Assembly: GCA_900553545.1 (NCBI GenBank)
Contig: USDP01000001.1
Location: forward strand, 1 to 45,097
Reading direction: 5' to 3'
Length of the DNA stretch: 45,097 nucleotides
Source: an uncultured Eubacteriales bacterium
Lineage (GTDB): Bacteria > Bacillota > Clostridia > Oscillospirales > Oscillospiraceae
The position numbers and the translations under genes are program-made. Within the stretch, counting starts at the first letter, position 1. Every line of letters starts with the position of its first letter. The notes below the pieces were generated by a model. That model searched no databases. It had not been told where the DNA came from and saw only the letters and a program-made list of their open reading frames with translations. Below, in pieces: positions 1-7,128 of this stretch.

Positions 1-491
1 ACTTCTACGATGAAAACGGGATTTTCCACTGCAACCTGATCGACCTGCTTCTCGGACGAGTCGAACTGTTCTAAATACTTCATGGAATCTGCGCCACTGT
101 GTATGGCTTTCAATAGCTGCGTTTTTGACCATCCACGGCATAGCGCCTGCTCCAGATACCATTTTCGCTCATCTTGTGTCAGTTCCGCTTCCATAATGAC
201 CACGTTCAGCGTCCAGCCGATTTTCATTGTCAGCCGGAGGAGCGTTTCGTCATTTTCATAGACCTTATAAAAATCGCGCATCCGGCGCACGTTGCGCGGA
301 GAAAAGCCTGTGCGGTCAGGGAAATTCGCCTGTAAAAAATCTGCGGCTGCGACCGCTGCGCCCTTCTCAGGACGCTGGCTGATGGCCTTTCCAATGGCAT
401 AAATTTCGTCCATCTGCGGAAGATTCCGTGCAAGAATTGCGGCCAATTCCCGGTACATCGTGCCGTAATCTACAGGTTTTCTGACGTTCAT
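1..491 (-). CDS. DUF1016 (YhcG-type) protein, N-terminal part, truncated by window edge
   Basis: I read this frame directly: it starts at an ATG at 491-489 behind a GGAAAGGAAAA purine-rich site and stays open to base 1, giving about 163 residues with no stop. The pattern GFSPRNVRRMRDFYKVY, then GWTLNVVIM, then ERKWYLEQALCRGWSKTQL matches the N-terminal winged-helix-like domain of DUF1016/YhcG proteins. In complete members that domain is followed by a PDDEXK-type nuclease domain, which would lie beyond the left edge. DUF1016 proteins are frequent in mobile or defence islands; their physiological role is not firmly established. The neighbourhood (DUF2971, IS element, AT-rich sequence) fits an accessory island. 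The family call is from motif recognition; nuclease activity is an inference about the unseen part. Confidence 0.75.
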   Translation of the reverse strand, partial: MNVRKPVDYGTMYRELAAILARNLPQMDEIYAIGKAISQRPEKGAAVAAADFLQANFPDRTGFSPRNVRRMRDFYKVYENDETLLRLTMKIGWTLNVVIMEAELTQDERKWYLEQALCRGWSKTQLLKAIHSGADSMKYLEQFDSSEKQVDQVAVENPVFIVE

Positions 492-591
492 AGCTTTTCC
501 TTTCCACGCTGCTGCGCATCATGTTCTTTGTTTTTCCGTTGAAGCATCGCTTCGACCTTGCGAAGGGTGCTTCTCTCCAGTTTCCAAAACC

Positions 592-633
592 AAAACCCGC
601 CTTTCGATAAATGGCATTCGAAAGGCGGGTTTT
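592..633 (-). terminator. Perfect 16-bp stem hairpin, probable terminator of the DUF2971 gene
   Basis: Arms 592-607 (AAAACCCGCCTTTCGA) and 618-633 are perfect reverse complements around a 10-nt loop. On the minus strand it lies 56 nt after the DUF2971 stop and is followed by a T-rich tract (TTTTGGTTTT). Its arms nearly match the hairpin at 3912-3952. Confidence 0.6.
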
Positions 634-689
634 ATTTAAGCTCTTATTGTAATGGTTTTATTTCTGGACTGATTTGATCCATTTGGGAT

Positions 690-1727
690 TCAAAACCGAA
701 CCGGGATGTTGGAGTGTTTGATAAAATTCGAAAAATCAGATACGTTATATTTGCAATACTGCAAGAAATCCCGAATACTTGATTCAACCAAATCACTTTG
801 CACCGTAGGCGAGATCGTTATGCTCTTTACCGCATTTTCTGAAAATTTCAACTCTATGTAGGGTATCAGAATACCACTGCTGGCTCTGAATTTATAGACC
901 CCCATTTCTGCAAACTTGTCGAGAAGTTTATCCGGGACTGAGATCACAATACGAAATTCACGTTCCTGACGGAAGCAGTCTCTTTTTATGAAAAACAGGT
1001 AATCGCTGAATTCTGCTTTTTCAAAGCTGCATTGTTCGCCGTGATAGACATACACAGGAAGACTGTCCACCTTTTGCTTCTTTTCAGAATCGGTTACTTT
1101 TTTCTCCAGATCACTTAGCATTGATTGGTCGATACTTGAAGTTTGCTCATTTATCATGCGGCGGGCTACCACCAGAAATATTTTTGAAATGACCATATCC
1201 ATAGCGGACAGCAGTCTGCTTGTAAGTATGTGGCTGTATTCTGAATTGTTGTCCTTGCTATAGTCAACATTGCCAAACGAAACGTAACAGCCGTCCAGAA
1301 CCGGATTGCTTCGCAAGATACTTTCTACAAGCTTTTTATCATCAAATTCGATGTTATACCCTTGGCTGTTGACTTCTTTCGTGTAGTAATTCCACATAGG
1401 AAGAGAATCTTCCTTAAGAGAAAAGCAGCATACAAATATTTGCATTCCAAGATTTGTAATCGCCGAACGCAATTGTTTGCGCGTTTCCTCTGATGCGCGG
1501 CAATCTTTTGCGATACTGTCCAGCCCCGCAATGACCTCATCCTTATCGTTCATATACTTAATGTTTGTAAAGCGAAGCGTTTTATTGCGCAATATGCTTT
1601 CCAGCCCGCCGATGGAAGTATAGTGATAAATTAGCTTTGCCCAATGCCCCTTTTGAAATTTTAATTTGGAATTTTGCAAATGTGAATGATCAAATTGTGC
1701 TTGACCCCTGCGATCTATGTACTCCAT
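690..1727 (-). CDS. DUF2971 family protein
   Basis: The 345-residue product has the DUF2971 signature: near the N-terminus IYHYTSIGGLESILRN followed by LRFTNIKYMNDKDEV, then FVCCFSLKEDSLPMWNYYT with GYNIEFD (small-molecule-binding-like core), and late in the protein QEREFRI, the E-x-E-x-R element of the family. The function of DUF2971 is not established. The Y-H-Y...W-x-x-Y...E-x-E arrangement is reminiscent of ADP-ribosyltransferase-like folds such as DarT, but that is my inference. I prefer the ATG at 1727 (GGAG 11 nt upstream) over an upstream in-frame GTG at 1739. It overlaps the 3' end of the 151-residue gene upstream, so the two are probably co-transcribed. A second DUF2971 gene lies at 10145. 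AT-rich composition suggests transfer. Confidence 0.8.
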   Translation of the reverse strand: MEYIDRRGQAQFDHSHLQNSKLKFQKGHWAKLIYHYTSIGGLESILRNKTLRFTNIKYMNDKDEVIAGLDSIAKDCRASEETRKQLRSAITNLGMQIFVCCFSLKEDSLPMWNYYTKEVNSQGYNIEFDDKKLVESILRSNPVLDGCYVSFGNVDYSKDNNSEYSHILTSRLLSAMDMVISKIFLVVARRMINEQTSSIDQSMLSDLEKKVTDSEKKQKVDSLPVYVYHGEQCSFEKAEFSDYLFFIKRDCFRQEREFRIVISVPDKLLDKFAEMGVYKFRASSGILIPYIELKFSENAVKSITISPTVQSDLVESSIRDFLQYCKYNVSDFSNFIKHSNIPVRF

Positions 1728-2145
1728 TGTTAGCCGCACTCCACTTCATTCGAACATTTTTTGTCTGCATTATTGAAAAAAATTCAATGTAGTCAATGCA
1801 GTCCTCTATGCTCTTTTTAATTCCCTTTTTGATTGCCGCATCGCAAATAATCCCCCAGTAGTCTTGTTGCAGATTTGATTTCGCAGAAGGAACACTTTTG
1901 GCAGCCGCAAAATACGAAGATATCGGTGCTGTTTGCAGGGTGTCGGCAACTCGAAGCATTGCATCAATCGCAGGATATTTTTGAAGCATCTCATGGTCAA
2001 GAGCGCGTGCGTCTTGCTCTGACCCGTGCGTAATTGTGTAATAAATTCTGCCCAGGTCGTTTACAATATCTGCGCAATCTTCCGCGTCTTTTAGTGCCTT
2101 CAGTGCCGAAGATTCTAAGTCCGAAACAAAATGAATTGTACCCAT
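1690..2145 (-). CDS. Hypothetical protein, 151 aa, upstream partner of DUF2971 gene
   Basis: I do not recognise a family. The product is a mostly helical, soluble 151-residue protein with no signal peptide or membrane segment. The ATG at 2145 has an AAAGGGA ribosome-binding site about 11 nt upstream. The coding end overlaps the start of the DUF2971 gene by about 38 nt, which suggests translational coupling and a two-gene unit. In other defence or toxin-antitoxin operons a small upstream gene is often the antitoxin or regulator; here that is only a possibility. The last 25 residues lie in the overlap and are rich in polar residues, so the frame there may be constrained by the DUF2971 start. 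Confidence 0.5.
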   Translation of the reverse strand: MGTIHFVSDLESSALKALKDAEDCADIVNDLGRIYYTITHGSEQDARALDHEMLQKYPAIDAMLRVADTLQTAPISSYFAAAKSVPSAKSNLQQDYWGIICDAAIKKGIKKSIEDCIDYIEFFSIMQTKNVRMKWSAANNGVHRSQGSSTI

Positions 2146-2603
2146 TGCGTAAATATCCCTTTCAAATACACTCCCGCTGATATTACCTCTGTCTACGTCA
2201 TTTTACTTAAAAAACAGATTGCCGACAAAGCGCTATTCCACTCGGAAACTGGTACATAGGAATTTTCGGTCTTTATGGCCACGCAGCATTCTCACCTCCG
2301 TCGTCAAAAATAGAAAAATTTTGTAAACTCCATGTATGTATTATAGCATATTTTATCGGAAACGGCTGCCTGTTTGAAGGATCTGTACGAAAACGTAACA
2401 AAGCCAGCTCCGAAGTGTGCTGCTGCGTGATAAAACGCCGCAGACATTCAGTAGCAAGCAATTTGACTATGCCGAGACCCCCGCTCATATATCCGCTTCG
2501 CTTAAGATATTCCAGACAGTGTCTGGAATATCTTAAGCCAGGGTGTCTTGTATTTTGTTCGAGAACCATTTGGGAATATACAAGCCCTTTTAGTGCTGCG
2601 GGG
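2146..2603. other. 458-bp non-coding gap between accessory gene and IS element
   Basis: No convincing gene. A 98-codon minus-strand frame here runs through the palindrome at 2501-2537 and has no recognisable domain. The interval probably holds the promoter of the 151-aa/DUF2971 pair and degraded DNA next to the IS. Confidence 0.4.
2501..2537. repeat. 37-bp perfect palindrome
   Basis: The 18-nt arm CTTAAGATATTCCAGACA (2501-2518) is followed by a single G and its exact reverse complement (2520-2537). The flanking G2500/C2538 pair extends it to 39 bp. It lies about 65 bp outside the left end of the IS element and has no T-run on either side, so it is not a standard terminator. Confidence 0.9.
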
Positions 2604-3842
2604 CTCTCAATATAATGGTCTCAATATTTTTAAGGAGAAAGAAATATGCCCAAAGAATACTCAACCAAATTCAAAACCGAAGTAATCAAACGTTACCAGA
2701 ACGGCGAATCCATCCTGGCACTCAGTCAGGAACTGCGTATTGCCCAAAGCACGATCTACCATTGGAGAAAAGAGTTTTGCTCCATCAAAGCAGCAAATCG
2801 TATTTATACACCGAAAGAGTTTGATGCGCTTTCGCGGCGGCTGGAAAAATTGGAGCATGAAATGGAGATCATTAAACGATCCGGTTACATCGCAGATGTA
2901 CCGCTGCAGAAAAAGCTGCCCGTTTTAGAAAACATTTACCGTCAGGCAGATAACACCTACAGCGTCCATGAACTATGTGAAGCACTGGATATTGCCCGCG
3001 GAACCTTTTACAACTATATTTTTCGCCGCGCCGATCATAGCAAGCGGGAGGAAGCGCAGATCGAACTTATGCGATTGGTACAGCAGGTCTTCGATGATAG
3101 TTCCCTGCGATTCGGCGCTGAAAAGATTCGTGTCACTCTGGCCGGGAGCGGTGTCCGGGTCAGCACCAAACGCATTGCGGCAATCATGCAGGAACTGGGG
3201 CTGCAAAGCATCCGTCCAGACGCGAAAAAGCAATACAAGAAGCAGCAACAATACAAAAAGCAAAATCTGCTGGAACGCCAGTTTACTGCAGACCATCCGA
3301 ACCAGATCTGGGTCAGCGATATTACATACTTCAAAGTCAATGATTACTGGATGTATCTCTGCATCATCCTCGATCTTTTCTCACGCCGAATCGTCGATTA
3401 TCGAGTATCCCGCAATGCCAGTACAAATCTGGTCACCAGCACATTCCGAACCGCTTTCCGGGAACGCGGCAATCCCAGTGGCTTGACTTTTCACAGCGAC
3501 CGCGGCAAGCAGTACACATCGGCCGCATTTACAGCATTGCTGCAAAAATGTGAGGTGAAGCAATCTTTTTCCGCCACAGCACGGCCGCATGACAATGCCG
3601 TCGCCGAAACATTCTTTGCTTCCTTCAAAAAAGAAGAGGCGTACCGCAGGGAGTACACCTCAGAACAGAGCTACCGCAAAAGTGTGGAGCAGTATATCCA
3701 ATTTTACAATGAGCTTCGGCCCCATCGGACATTGAAGTACAAAACACCAACGGCATTCGAGAAAGCTTATTGGGCCGGTTTATGAAAAAGATGTGTTCAA
3801 ATAACGACCTTACATAAAAATATTAGTTTCGCATTTTGAGAG
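2604..3842 (+). mobile_element. IS3-family insertion sequence, apparently intact
   Basis: The transposase gene is bracketed by imperfect inverted repeats: CTCTCAATATAATGG at 2604 and, on the opposite strand ending at 3842, CTCTCAAAATGCGAA. Both continue into AATATTTTTA and then AAGG, so similarity extends about 30 bp. That gives an element of about 1.24 kb, normal for IS3 relatives. I could not define a target-site duplication, so the exact ends are approximate. Confidence 0.7.
2646..3785 (+). CDS. IS3-family transposase, single fused reading frame
   Basis: The 379-residue transposase catalyses copy-out transposition of its element. Residues 1-45 form an HTH with the motif STIYHWRKEF; residues 60-80 are a leucine-zipper-like helix; about 135-190 match the HTH_21 region; 215-375 are the rve integrase core. 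Catalytic residues are D225 (WVSDITYF), D285 (FHSDRGKQY) and E321 (NAVAETFFASFKKE), with the 35-residue D-E spacing typical of IS3. Most IS3 elements use orfA/orfB with a programmed frameshift; here both parts are in one uninterrupted frame. The start ATG has AAGGAGAAAG upstream. A diverged relative at 8883-10007 carries a stop codon. The protein appears catalytically intact. Confidence 0.93.
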   Translation: MPKEYSTKFKTEVIKRYQNGESILALSQELRIAQSTIYHWRKEFCSIKAANRIYTPKEFDALSRRLEKLEHEMEIIKRSGYIADVPLQKKLPVLENIYRQADNTYSVHELCEALDIARGTFYNYIFRRADHSKREEAQIELMRLVQQVFDDSSLRFGAEKIRVTLAGSGVRVSTKRIAAIMQELGLQSIRPDAKKQYKKQQQYKKQNLLERQFTADHPNQIWVSDITYFKVNDYWMYLCIILDLFSRRIVDYRVSRNASTNLVTSTFRTAFRERGNPSGLTFHSDRGKQYTSAAFTALLQKCEVKQSFSATARPHDNAVAETFFASFKKEEAYRREYTSEQSYRKSVEQYIQFYNELRPHRTLKYKTPTAFEKAYWAGL

Positions 3843-3876
3843 TTTTGGAACAAATAAAGGAAAGTGGCAAAAAGAA

Positions 3877-3900
3877 AAAGCCTTGCTCTCTCAAGGCTTT
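3877..3900 (-). terminator. Rho-independent terminator of the five-tRNA array
   Basis: Hairpin with 9-bp arms AAAGCCTTG/CAAGGCTTT. On the minus strand it is followed by TTCTTTTTG, giving the usual hairpin plus U-run downstream of tRNA-Lys. Confidence 0.6.
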
Positions 3901-3911
3901 CAAGACACGAA

Positions 3912-3952
3912 GAGACCCGCTTTTCGATAAAAATGTTCGAAAAGCGGGTCTC
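3912..3952. repeat. Perfect 16-bp stem hairpin resembling the one at 592-633
   Basis: Arms 3912-3927 (GAGACCCGCTTTTCGA) and 3937-3952 are exact reverse complements with a 9-nt loop starting TAAA. The core CCCGC(C/T)TTTCGATAAA is shared with 592-633. It lies just downstream of tRNA-Lys, before the better terminator at 3877-3900, and has only a weak T-tract. Confidence 0.7.
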
Positions 3953-3962
3953 ATTCATATGG

Positions 3963-4035
3963 TGACCCGCCGGAGATTCGAACTCCGGACACCCTGCTTA
4001 AAAGGCAGGTGCTCTGCCTGCTGAGCTAGCGGGTC
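3963..4035 (-). tRNA. tRNA-Lys (anticodon TTT)
   Basis: 73-nt cloverleaf with acceptor GACCCGC/GCGGGTC, D-arm TAGCTCAGC, anticodon arm CTGCCTTTTAAGCAGG (TTT) and T-arm GGAGTTCGAATCTCC. Last gene of the five-tRNA array; accessory DNA begins just past its 3' end. Confidence 0.97.
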
Positions 4036-4041
4036 ATATGG

Positions 4042-4113
4042 CAGGGATGGCAGGATTCGAACCTACGCATACAGGAGTCAAAGTCCTGTGCCTTACCGCT
4101 TGGCGACATCCCC
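4042..4113 (-). tRNA. tRNA-Gln (anticodon TTG)
   Basis: 72-nt cloverleaf with anticodon loop ACTTTGACT (TTG), T-arm GTAGGTTCGAATCCTGC and a weak first acceptor pair (G1-T72) with discriminator G73, both typical of tRNA-Gln. Confidence 0.95.
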
Positions 4114-4150
4114 ATGTGCGTATCGGCAAAATCCTGATATAAAAAAAGAA

Positions 4151-4228
4151 TGGGGTGAGTGAAGGGACTCGAACCCTCGGTCTTCAGAGCCACAATCTGA
4201 CGCGTTAACCAACTACGCTACACCCACC
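4151..4228 (-). tRNA. tRNA-His (anticodon GTG)
   Basis: Anticodon arm CAGATTGTGGCTCTG (GTG), T-arm GAGGGTTCGAGTCCCTT, discriminator C73 facing an encoded G-1 as required by HisRS, and encoded CCA at the 3' end (4151-4153). Confidence 0.95.
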
Positions 4229-4273
4229 ATATTATTCTTTTTTCCGCTGATCGAATCAGCCCGCCTCCATAAG

Positions 4274-4350
4274 TGGCACGCCAGGAGGGATTCGAACCCC
4301 CGACCTACTGCTTAGAAGGCAGTTGCTCTATCCTGCTGAGCTACTGGCGC
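4274..4350 (-). tRNA. tRNA-Arg (anticodon TCT)
   Basis: Cloverleaf with acceptor GCGCCAG/CTGGCGT, anticodon arm CTGCCTTCTAAGCAG (TCT), T-loop TTCGAAT and encoded CCA at 4274-4276. Confidence 0.95.
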
Positions 4351-4356
4351 GTATGG

Positions 4357-4428
4357 AGCGGGTGACGGGAATCGAACCCGCGTCCCCAGCTTGGAAGGCT
4401 GGTGCCCTGGCCGTTGTGCTACACCCGC
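4357..4428 (-). tRNA. tRNA-Gly (anticodon TCC)
   Basis: 72-nt cloverleaf with acceptor GCGGGTG/CACCCGC, anticodon arm CAGCCTTCCAAGCTG (TCC) and T-arm GCGGGTTCGATTCCCGT. First gene of the array, closest to the promoter at 4456-4484. Confidence 0.96.
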
Positions 4429-4455
4429 AGGCGCACTGATATAATCAGCTTAAAG

Positions 4456-4484
4456 ATAATACCATATTGCGCGGGCGCTGTCAA
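4456..4484 (-). promoter_or_regulatory. Promoter of the Gly-Arg-His-Gln-Lys tRNA array
   Basis: On the minus strand TTGACA (4484-4479), 17-nt spacer, TATTAT (4461-4456), about 28 nt before tRNA-Gly. The -35 hexamer overlaps the stop codon of the AraC gene. Confidence 0.8.
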
Positions 4485-5341
4485 GTGGGATTTTCCCATT
4501 TTTGCGGCGTATTCGCGCGCTTTTCCTGATTCGGCGCGGCGCCGAACTGCTTGCGGTAGGCGCGGAGAAAGGCCGAATAATCGCCGAAGCCGCTCTCCTC
4601 GCTGGCCTGGAGGACAGGCGTTCCGGCGGCGATCATCGCCCGGGCGAACATGAGACGTTTGCCGGTGAGATAGCCGTGGATGGTATAGCCGGTCTGCGCG
4701 CGGAACTGCCGCATCATGTGGTATTTGCTGACAAAAAAGCGCGCGGCCAGATCGTCGATCGAGACCGGCTCGGTCAGGTGTTCGGAGAGATAGCGCAGAA
4801 TGGCCTCGATCTTCCGGTCGTAGGCGGCGGGCTTCGCGTATTGGAGCAGATCGTCCGCCATGGCCCGGTTCAGCCCGATCAAAAATTGGAACAGCAGCGA
4901 CTGCGCCAGCAGCTCCCGCCCGAAGGCATCCTCCCGCTCGGCATGTTCCAGCGCCGTGAGCTGCGCGCCGCCTGTTCCGTCCGCCGGATGAACGACGAAG
5001 CGGAATTCCTCCCGCGCCCGGTCAAAACAGGCCGCAAGGTCACAGCTGCCGCCCGCGCGGCGCAGAAACTCCGGCGAGAGATAGAGGATGCGCCGCTCAT
5101 AGGGCGCGTTCGGCTCAGCCTCCGGCCGGTGAATGCAGCCCTGCGGTACGAGCACAAGATCCCCCGGCTGGAGCAGATATTGCTTGCCCTCCACGCCATA
5201 GCCCGATTCGCCGCCAAGAAATTCAATGATCTTGTGGAATGTGTGATAGTGCCAGTCGACGGACTCTTCCATCGCGCCGCGCAGATGAAACAGGCGGAAA
5301 TCCTCATGCAGATAGCCGCGTTGAACGTAATTCTGTTCCAT
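4481..5341 (-). CDS. AraC-family transcriptional regulator with cupin sensor
   Basis: The 286-residue protein has an N-terminal cupin-like ligand domain (about 25-85, with WHYHTFHKIIEFLGG and LLQPGDLVLVPQGCIHRPE) and a C-terminal AraC DNA-binding domain (about 175-275) with two HTH motifs: SIDDLAARFFVSKYHMMRQF and the conserved second helix pair ending GFGDYSAFLRAYRKQFGAAP. Such proteins usually activate nearby sugar or stress genes when the cupin binds a small ligand; the ligand cannot be read here. GAGGTG sits 6 nt before the ATG. It is a single gene, 79 nt downstream of the carboxypeptidase gene on the same strand, and its end overlaps the tRNA promoter. A long plus-strand frame opposite it is a GC-rich shadow. 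Confidence 0.93.
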   Translation of the reverse strand: MEQNYVQRGYLHEDFRLFHLRGAMEESVDWHYHTFHKIIEFLGGESGYGVEGKQYLLQPGDLVLVPQGCIHRPEAEPNAPYERRILYLSPEFLRRAGGSCDLAACFDRAREEFRFVVHPADGTGGAQLTALEHAEREDAFGRELLAQSLLFQFLIGLNRAMADDLLQYAKPAAYDRKIEAILRYLSEHLTEPVSIDDLAARFFVSKYHMMRQFRAQTGYTIHGYLTGKRLMFARAMIAAGTPVLQASEESGFGDYSAFLRAYRKQFGAAPNQEKRANTPQKWENPT

Positions 5342-5420
5342 GGCCGCACCTCATTTCGCACGATTTGCCATTAGTATAGCACAGATCATGCGAAATGTGC
5401 AAGCGGCCTGTGACACAGAC

Positions 5421-6566
5421 TTACCCCATACAGAGCGCGCGGAGCATCTGCAGAAACACATCGCCCCAGCGCAGCGCTTCGACGGCCTCCGGCGCAATGA
5501 GGTCGCGCTCCGCGATCGTCTGGCCGCCGGACGTGATCGTCAGCGTGCCGAGCGTCTGCCCGGCCTCGACCGGCGCGGTTACGGATTCGTCCACGCAAAC
5601 GCGCGTCTCCACCCCGGCGGCAAGCGCCTTGTCAATGAGAATGGGCGTCTCGTCGGCGAGAACGGGCGTGATCTCCGCCGCGGTACCCAGCGTGACCGGC
5701 ACGGCGGGCAGCTCGCCCGGCTCCGGCGTGACGAGCGCATAGTTGGAAAAGCCGTAGTTCAGCAGGGCCTTGGCCGATTCGAACCGGTCGGTCGAGCTGG
5801 CGCAGTGCAGCACGACGGCGATCAGCTCCATGCCGTTCCGCTCTGCCGAGGCGGAGAGGCAGTGCCCCGCGGCGGAGGTATAGCCGGTCTTCAGACCGGT
5901 CGTCCCGTCGTAGAAGCGGACAAGCTTATTCGTGTTGGACAGGCCGAACTGCCCGTCGCGGACGGTGTCCATCCAGATGGTCGTATACTTTTTGATGGCC
6001 TCATGGCCCAGCAGTTCGCGCGACATGAGCGCGATGTCATAAGCTGTCGTCAGATGCTCGGCGGCCTCCGGCTCGTCGTCGAGTCCTGTGCAGTTGACGA
6101 AGTGCGTGTCGGTCATGCCAAGCTGTTCTGCACGCGCGTTCATCATCTCGACGAACGCTGCCTCGCTGCCTGCGATGTGCTCGGCCATCGCGCAGGCGCA
6201 GTCGTTTGCCGAGGAGACCACGATGGATTTGAGCATCTCCTCCAGCGGGAGCTGCTCGTTTTCCTCGAGATAGATCTGGCTCCCGCCCTTGGCGGCGGCT
6301 GCGGCGGACGTCTGCACCATGTCGTCCCAGCCGATGCGTCCGTCGTCCAGTGCCTCCATGATCAGCAGCAGCGTCATCACCTTCGTCACGCTCGCCGGAC
6401 GGAGGCGTTCGTGCGCGTTGTGCTCCAAAAGCACCTCGCCGGTCGACCGCTCCATCAGCACATAGCTCGGCGCGGGCAGGTCAAGCTCTGCCGCGCGCAC
6501 CGCCGGCAGCAGCGCCCCGGCCAGCAGCACCAGCAGCACAAAGATCGCGAGCATCCGCTTTTTCAT
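5421..6566 (-). CDS. Serine-type D-Ala-D-Ala carboxypeptidase (penicillin-binding protein 5/6, DacF-like, peptidase S11)
   Basis: This enzyme trims the terminal D-Ala from peptidoglycan pentapeptides outside the membrane. The 381-residue precursor has a signal peptide (residues 1-25, cleavage after VRA). All three active-site motifs are present: S59-V-T-K62, S119-A-N121 and K226-T-G228. A PBP5-like C-terminal beta domain (about 275-350) follows, and the last 18 residues form an amphipathic stretch (ALRWGDVFLQMLRAL) that could anchor the protein at the membrane. The length fits the Firmicutes DacF/DacA group. It follows the HPr-like gene by 66 nt, and its ribosome-binding site GGAAGGG lies inside the hairpin at 6576-6616, which may limit expression. 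Confidence 0.93.
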   Translation of the reverse strand: MKKRMLAIFVLLVLLAGALLPAVRAAELDLPAPSYVLMERSTGEVLLEHNAHERLRPASVTKVMTLLLIMEALDDGRIGWDDMVQTSAAAAAKGGSQIYLEENEQLPLEEMLKSIVVSSANDCACAMAEHIAGSEAAFVEMMNARAEQLGMTDTHFVNCTGLDDEPEAAEHLTTAYDIALMSRELLGHEAIKKYTTIWMDTVRDGQFGLSNTNKLVRFYDGTTGLKTGYTSAAGHCLSASAERNGMELIAVVLHCASSTDRFESAKALLNYGFSNYALVTPEPGELPAVPVTLGTAAEITPVLADETPILIDKALAAGVETRVCVDESVTAPVEAGQTLGTLTITSGGQTIAERDLIAPEAVEALRWGDVFLQMLRALCMG

Positions 6567-6575
6567 AAAAAATCA

Positions 6576-6616
6576 CCCTTCCGTTTCATTTGGTACAAAC
6601 CTATGAAACGAAAGGG
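6576..6616 (-). promoter_or_regulatory. Hairpin that encloses the ribosome-binding site of the carboxypeptidase gene
   Basis: In the minus-strand RNA, CCCUUUCGUUUCAU pairs with AUGAAACGGAAGGG over 14 bp with one G-U pair and no mismatch. The 3' arm contains the GGAAGGG ribosome-binding site, and a run UGAUUUUUU follows directly up to the start codon. It could act as an intrinsic terminator/attenuator after the HPr-like gene or as a translational block. Confidence 0.55.
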
Positions 6617-6632
6617 CATGATAGTACCGGGA

Positions 6633-6878
6633 TCAGGCGTTTGCCGGATCTGTTAGGAATGGCGCAATGTCGGCGCAGAAGGCCGTCAGATCGCTGGCCG
6701 TGTCGGGACAGAGCGTCACTGGCGCATGCAGCTCCAGACTGCACAGGCTGAGCAGCGACTTCGCGTCGAGCCGCGCCGTGCCGCGGATGAGCCAGACGTG
6801 GAACGGATAGCGGTTGACCGCATTGACGAATTGGGCGATCTGAACAACAGAATGGAATATCACAGTAAATTCTCTCAA
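6633..6878 (-). CDS. HPr-like protein lacking the catalytic histidine
   Basis: The 81-residue protein aligns with the HPr fold: FTVIF strand, helix QIAQFVNAVNRY, WLIRGTARLDAKSLLSLCSLEL and a last helix SDLTAFCADIAPFL. The GLHARPA loop with phosphorylatable His15 is replaced by a short HSVVQ segment, so it cannot carry a PTS phosphate on His15. The equivalent of regulatory Ser46 (S41 in DAKSLL) is kept, as in Crh-type proteins, so a regulatory role is possible (inference). The start is a TTG at 6878 with a strong GGGAGG 5-6 nt upstream; a longer frame from 6987 lacks such a site. It is divergent from mtaB and upstream of the carboxypeptidase gene on the same strand. Confidence 0.7.
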   Translation of the reverse strand: MREFTVIFHSVVQIAQFVNAVNRYPFHVWLIRGTARLDAKSLLSLCSLELHAPVTLCPDTASDLTAFCADIAPFLTDPANA

Positions 6879-7128
6879 AGGAAACCTCCCGGCAGACTAT
6901 ACAATCCGACTTTTTTCGGATATAATGAACATTCAGACGATCGATTTCGAAACACGATAGAGCGTGTGATGCAGAAAATAACTCCAAGGAAAGTTCCGAT
7001 GAAATGGCAAAAGCGATTTATCAGAAGTTTTCGTTAAAATATAGTATATTCGAGAATCCAAAGTCTGGCTATTCACAAACGCGCTAAACATTTTTTGTTC
7101 CAAATCTTTGCTTTTGGTGGTTTTACCT

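Noticed and set aside
491..640. An open minus-strand frame whose last 34 codons end in a TGA overlapping the DUF1016 start.
   Set aside because: It runs straight through the 16-bp hairpin at 592-633 and matches no family; it may be chance or the tail of a lost gene.
2273..2569. 98-codon minus-strand frame between the accessory genes and the IS.
   Set aside because: It reads through the perfect palindrome, has no clear start signal and no recognisable domain.
4502..6656. Long plus-strand frames opposite the AraC and carboxypeptidase genes.
   Set aside because: Arg/Ala/Gly-rich shadows of well-supported minus-strand genes.
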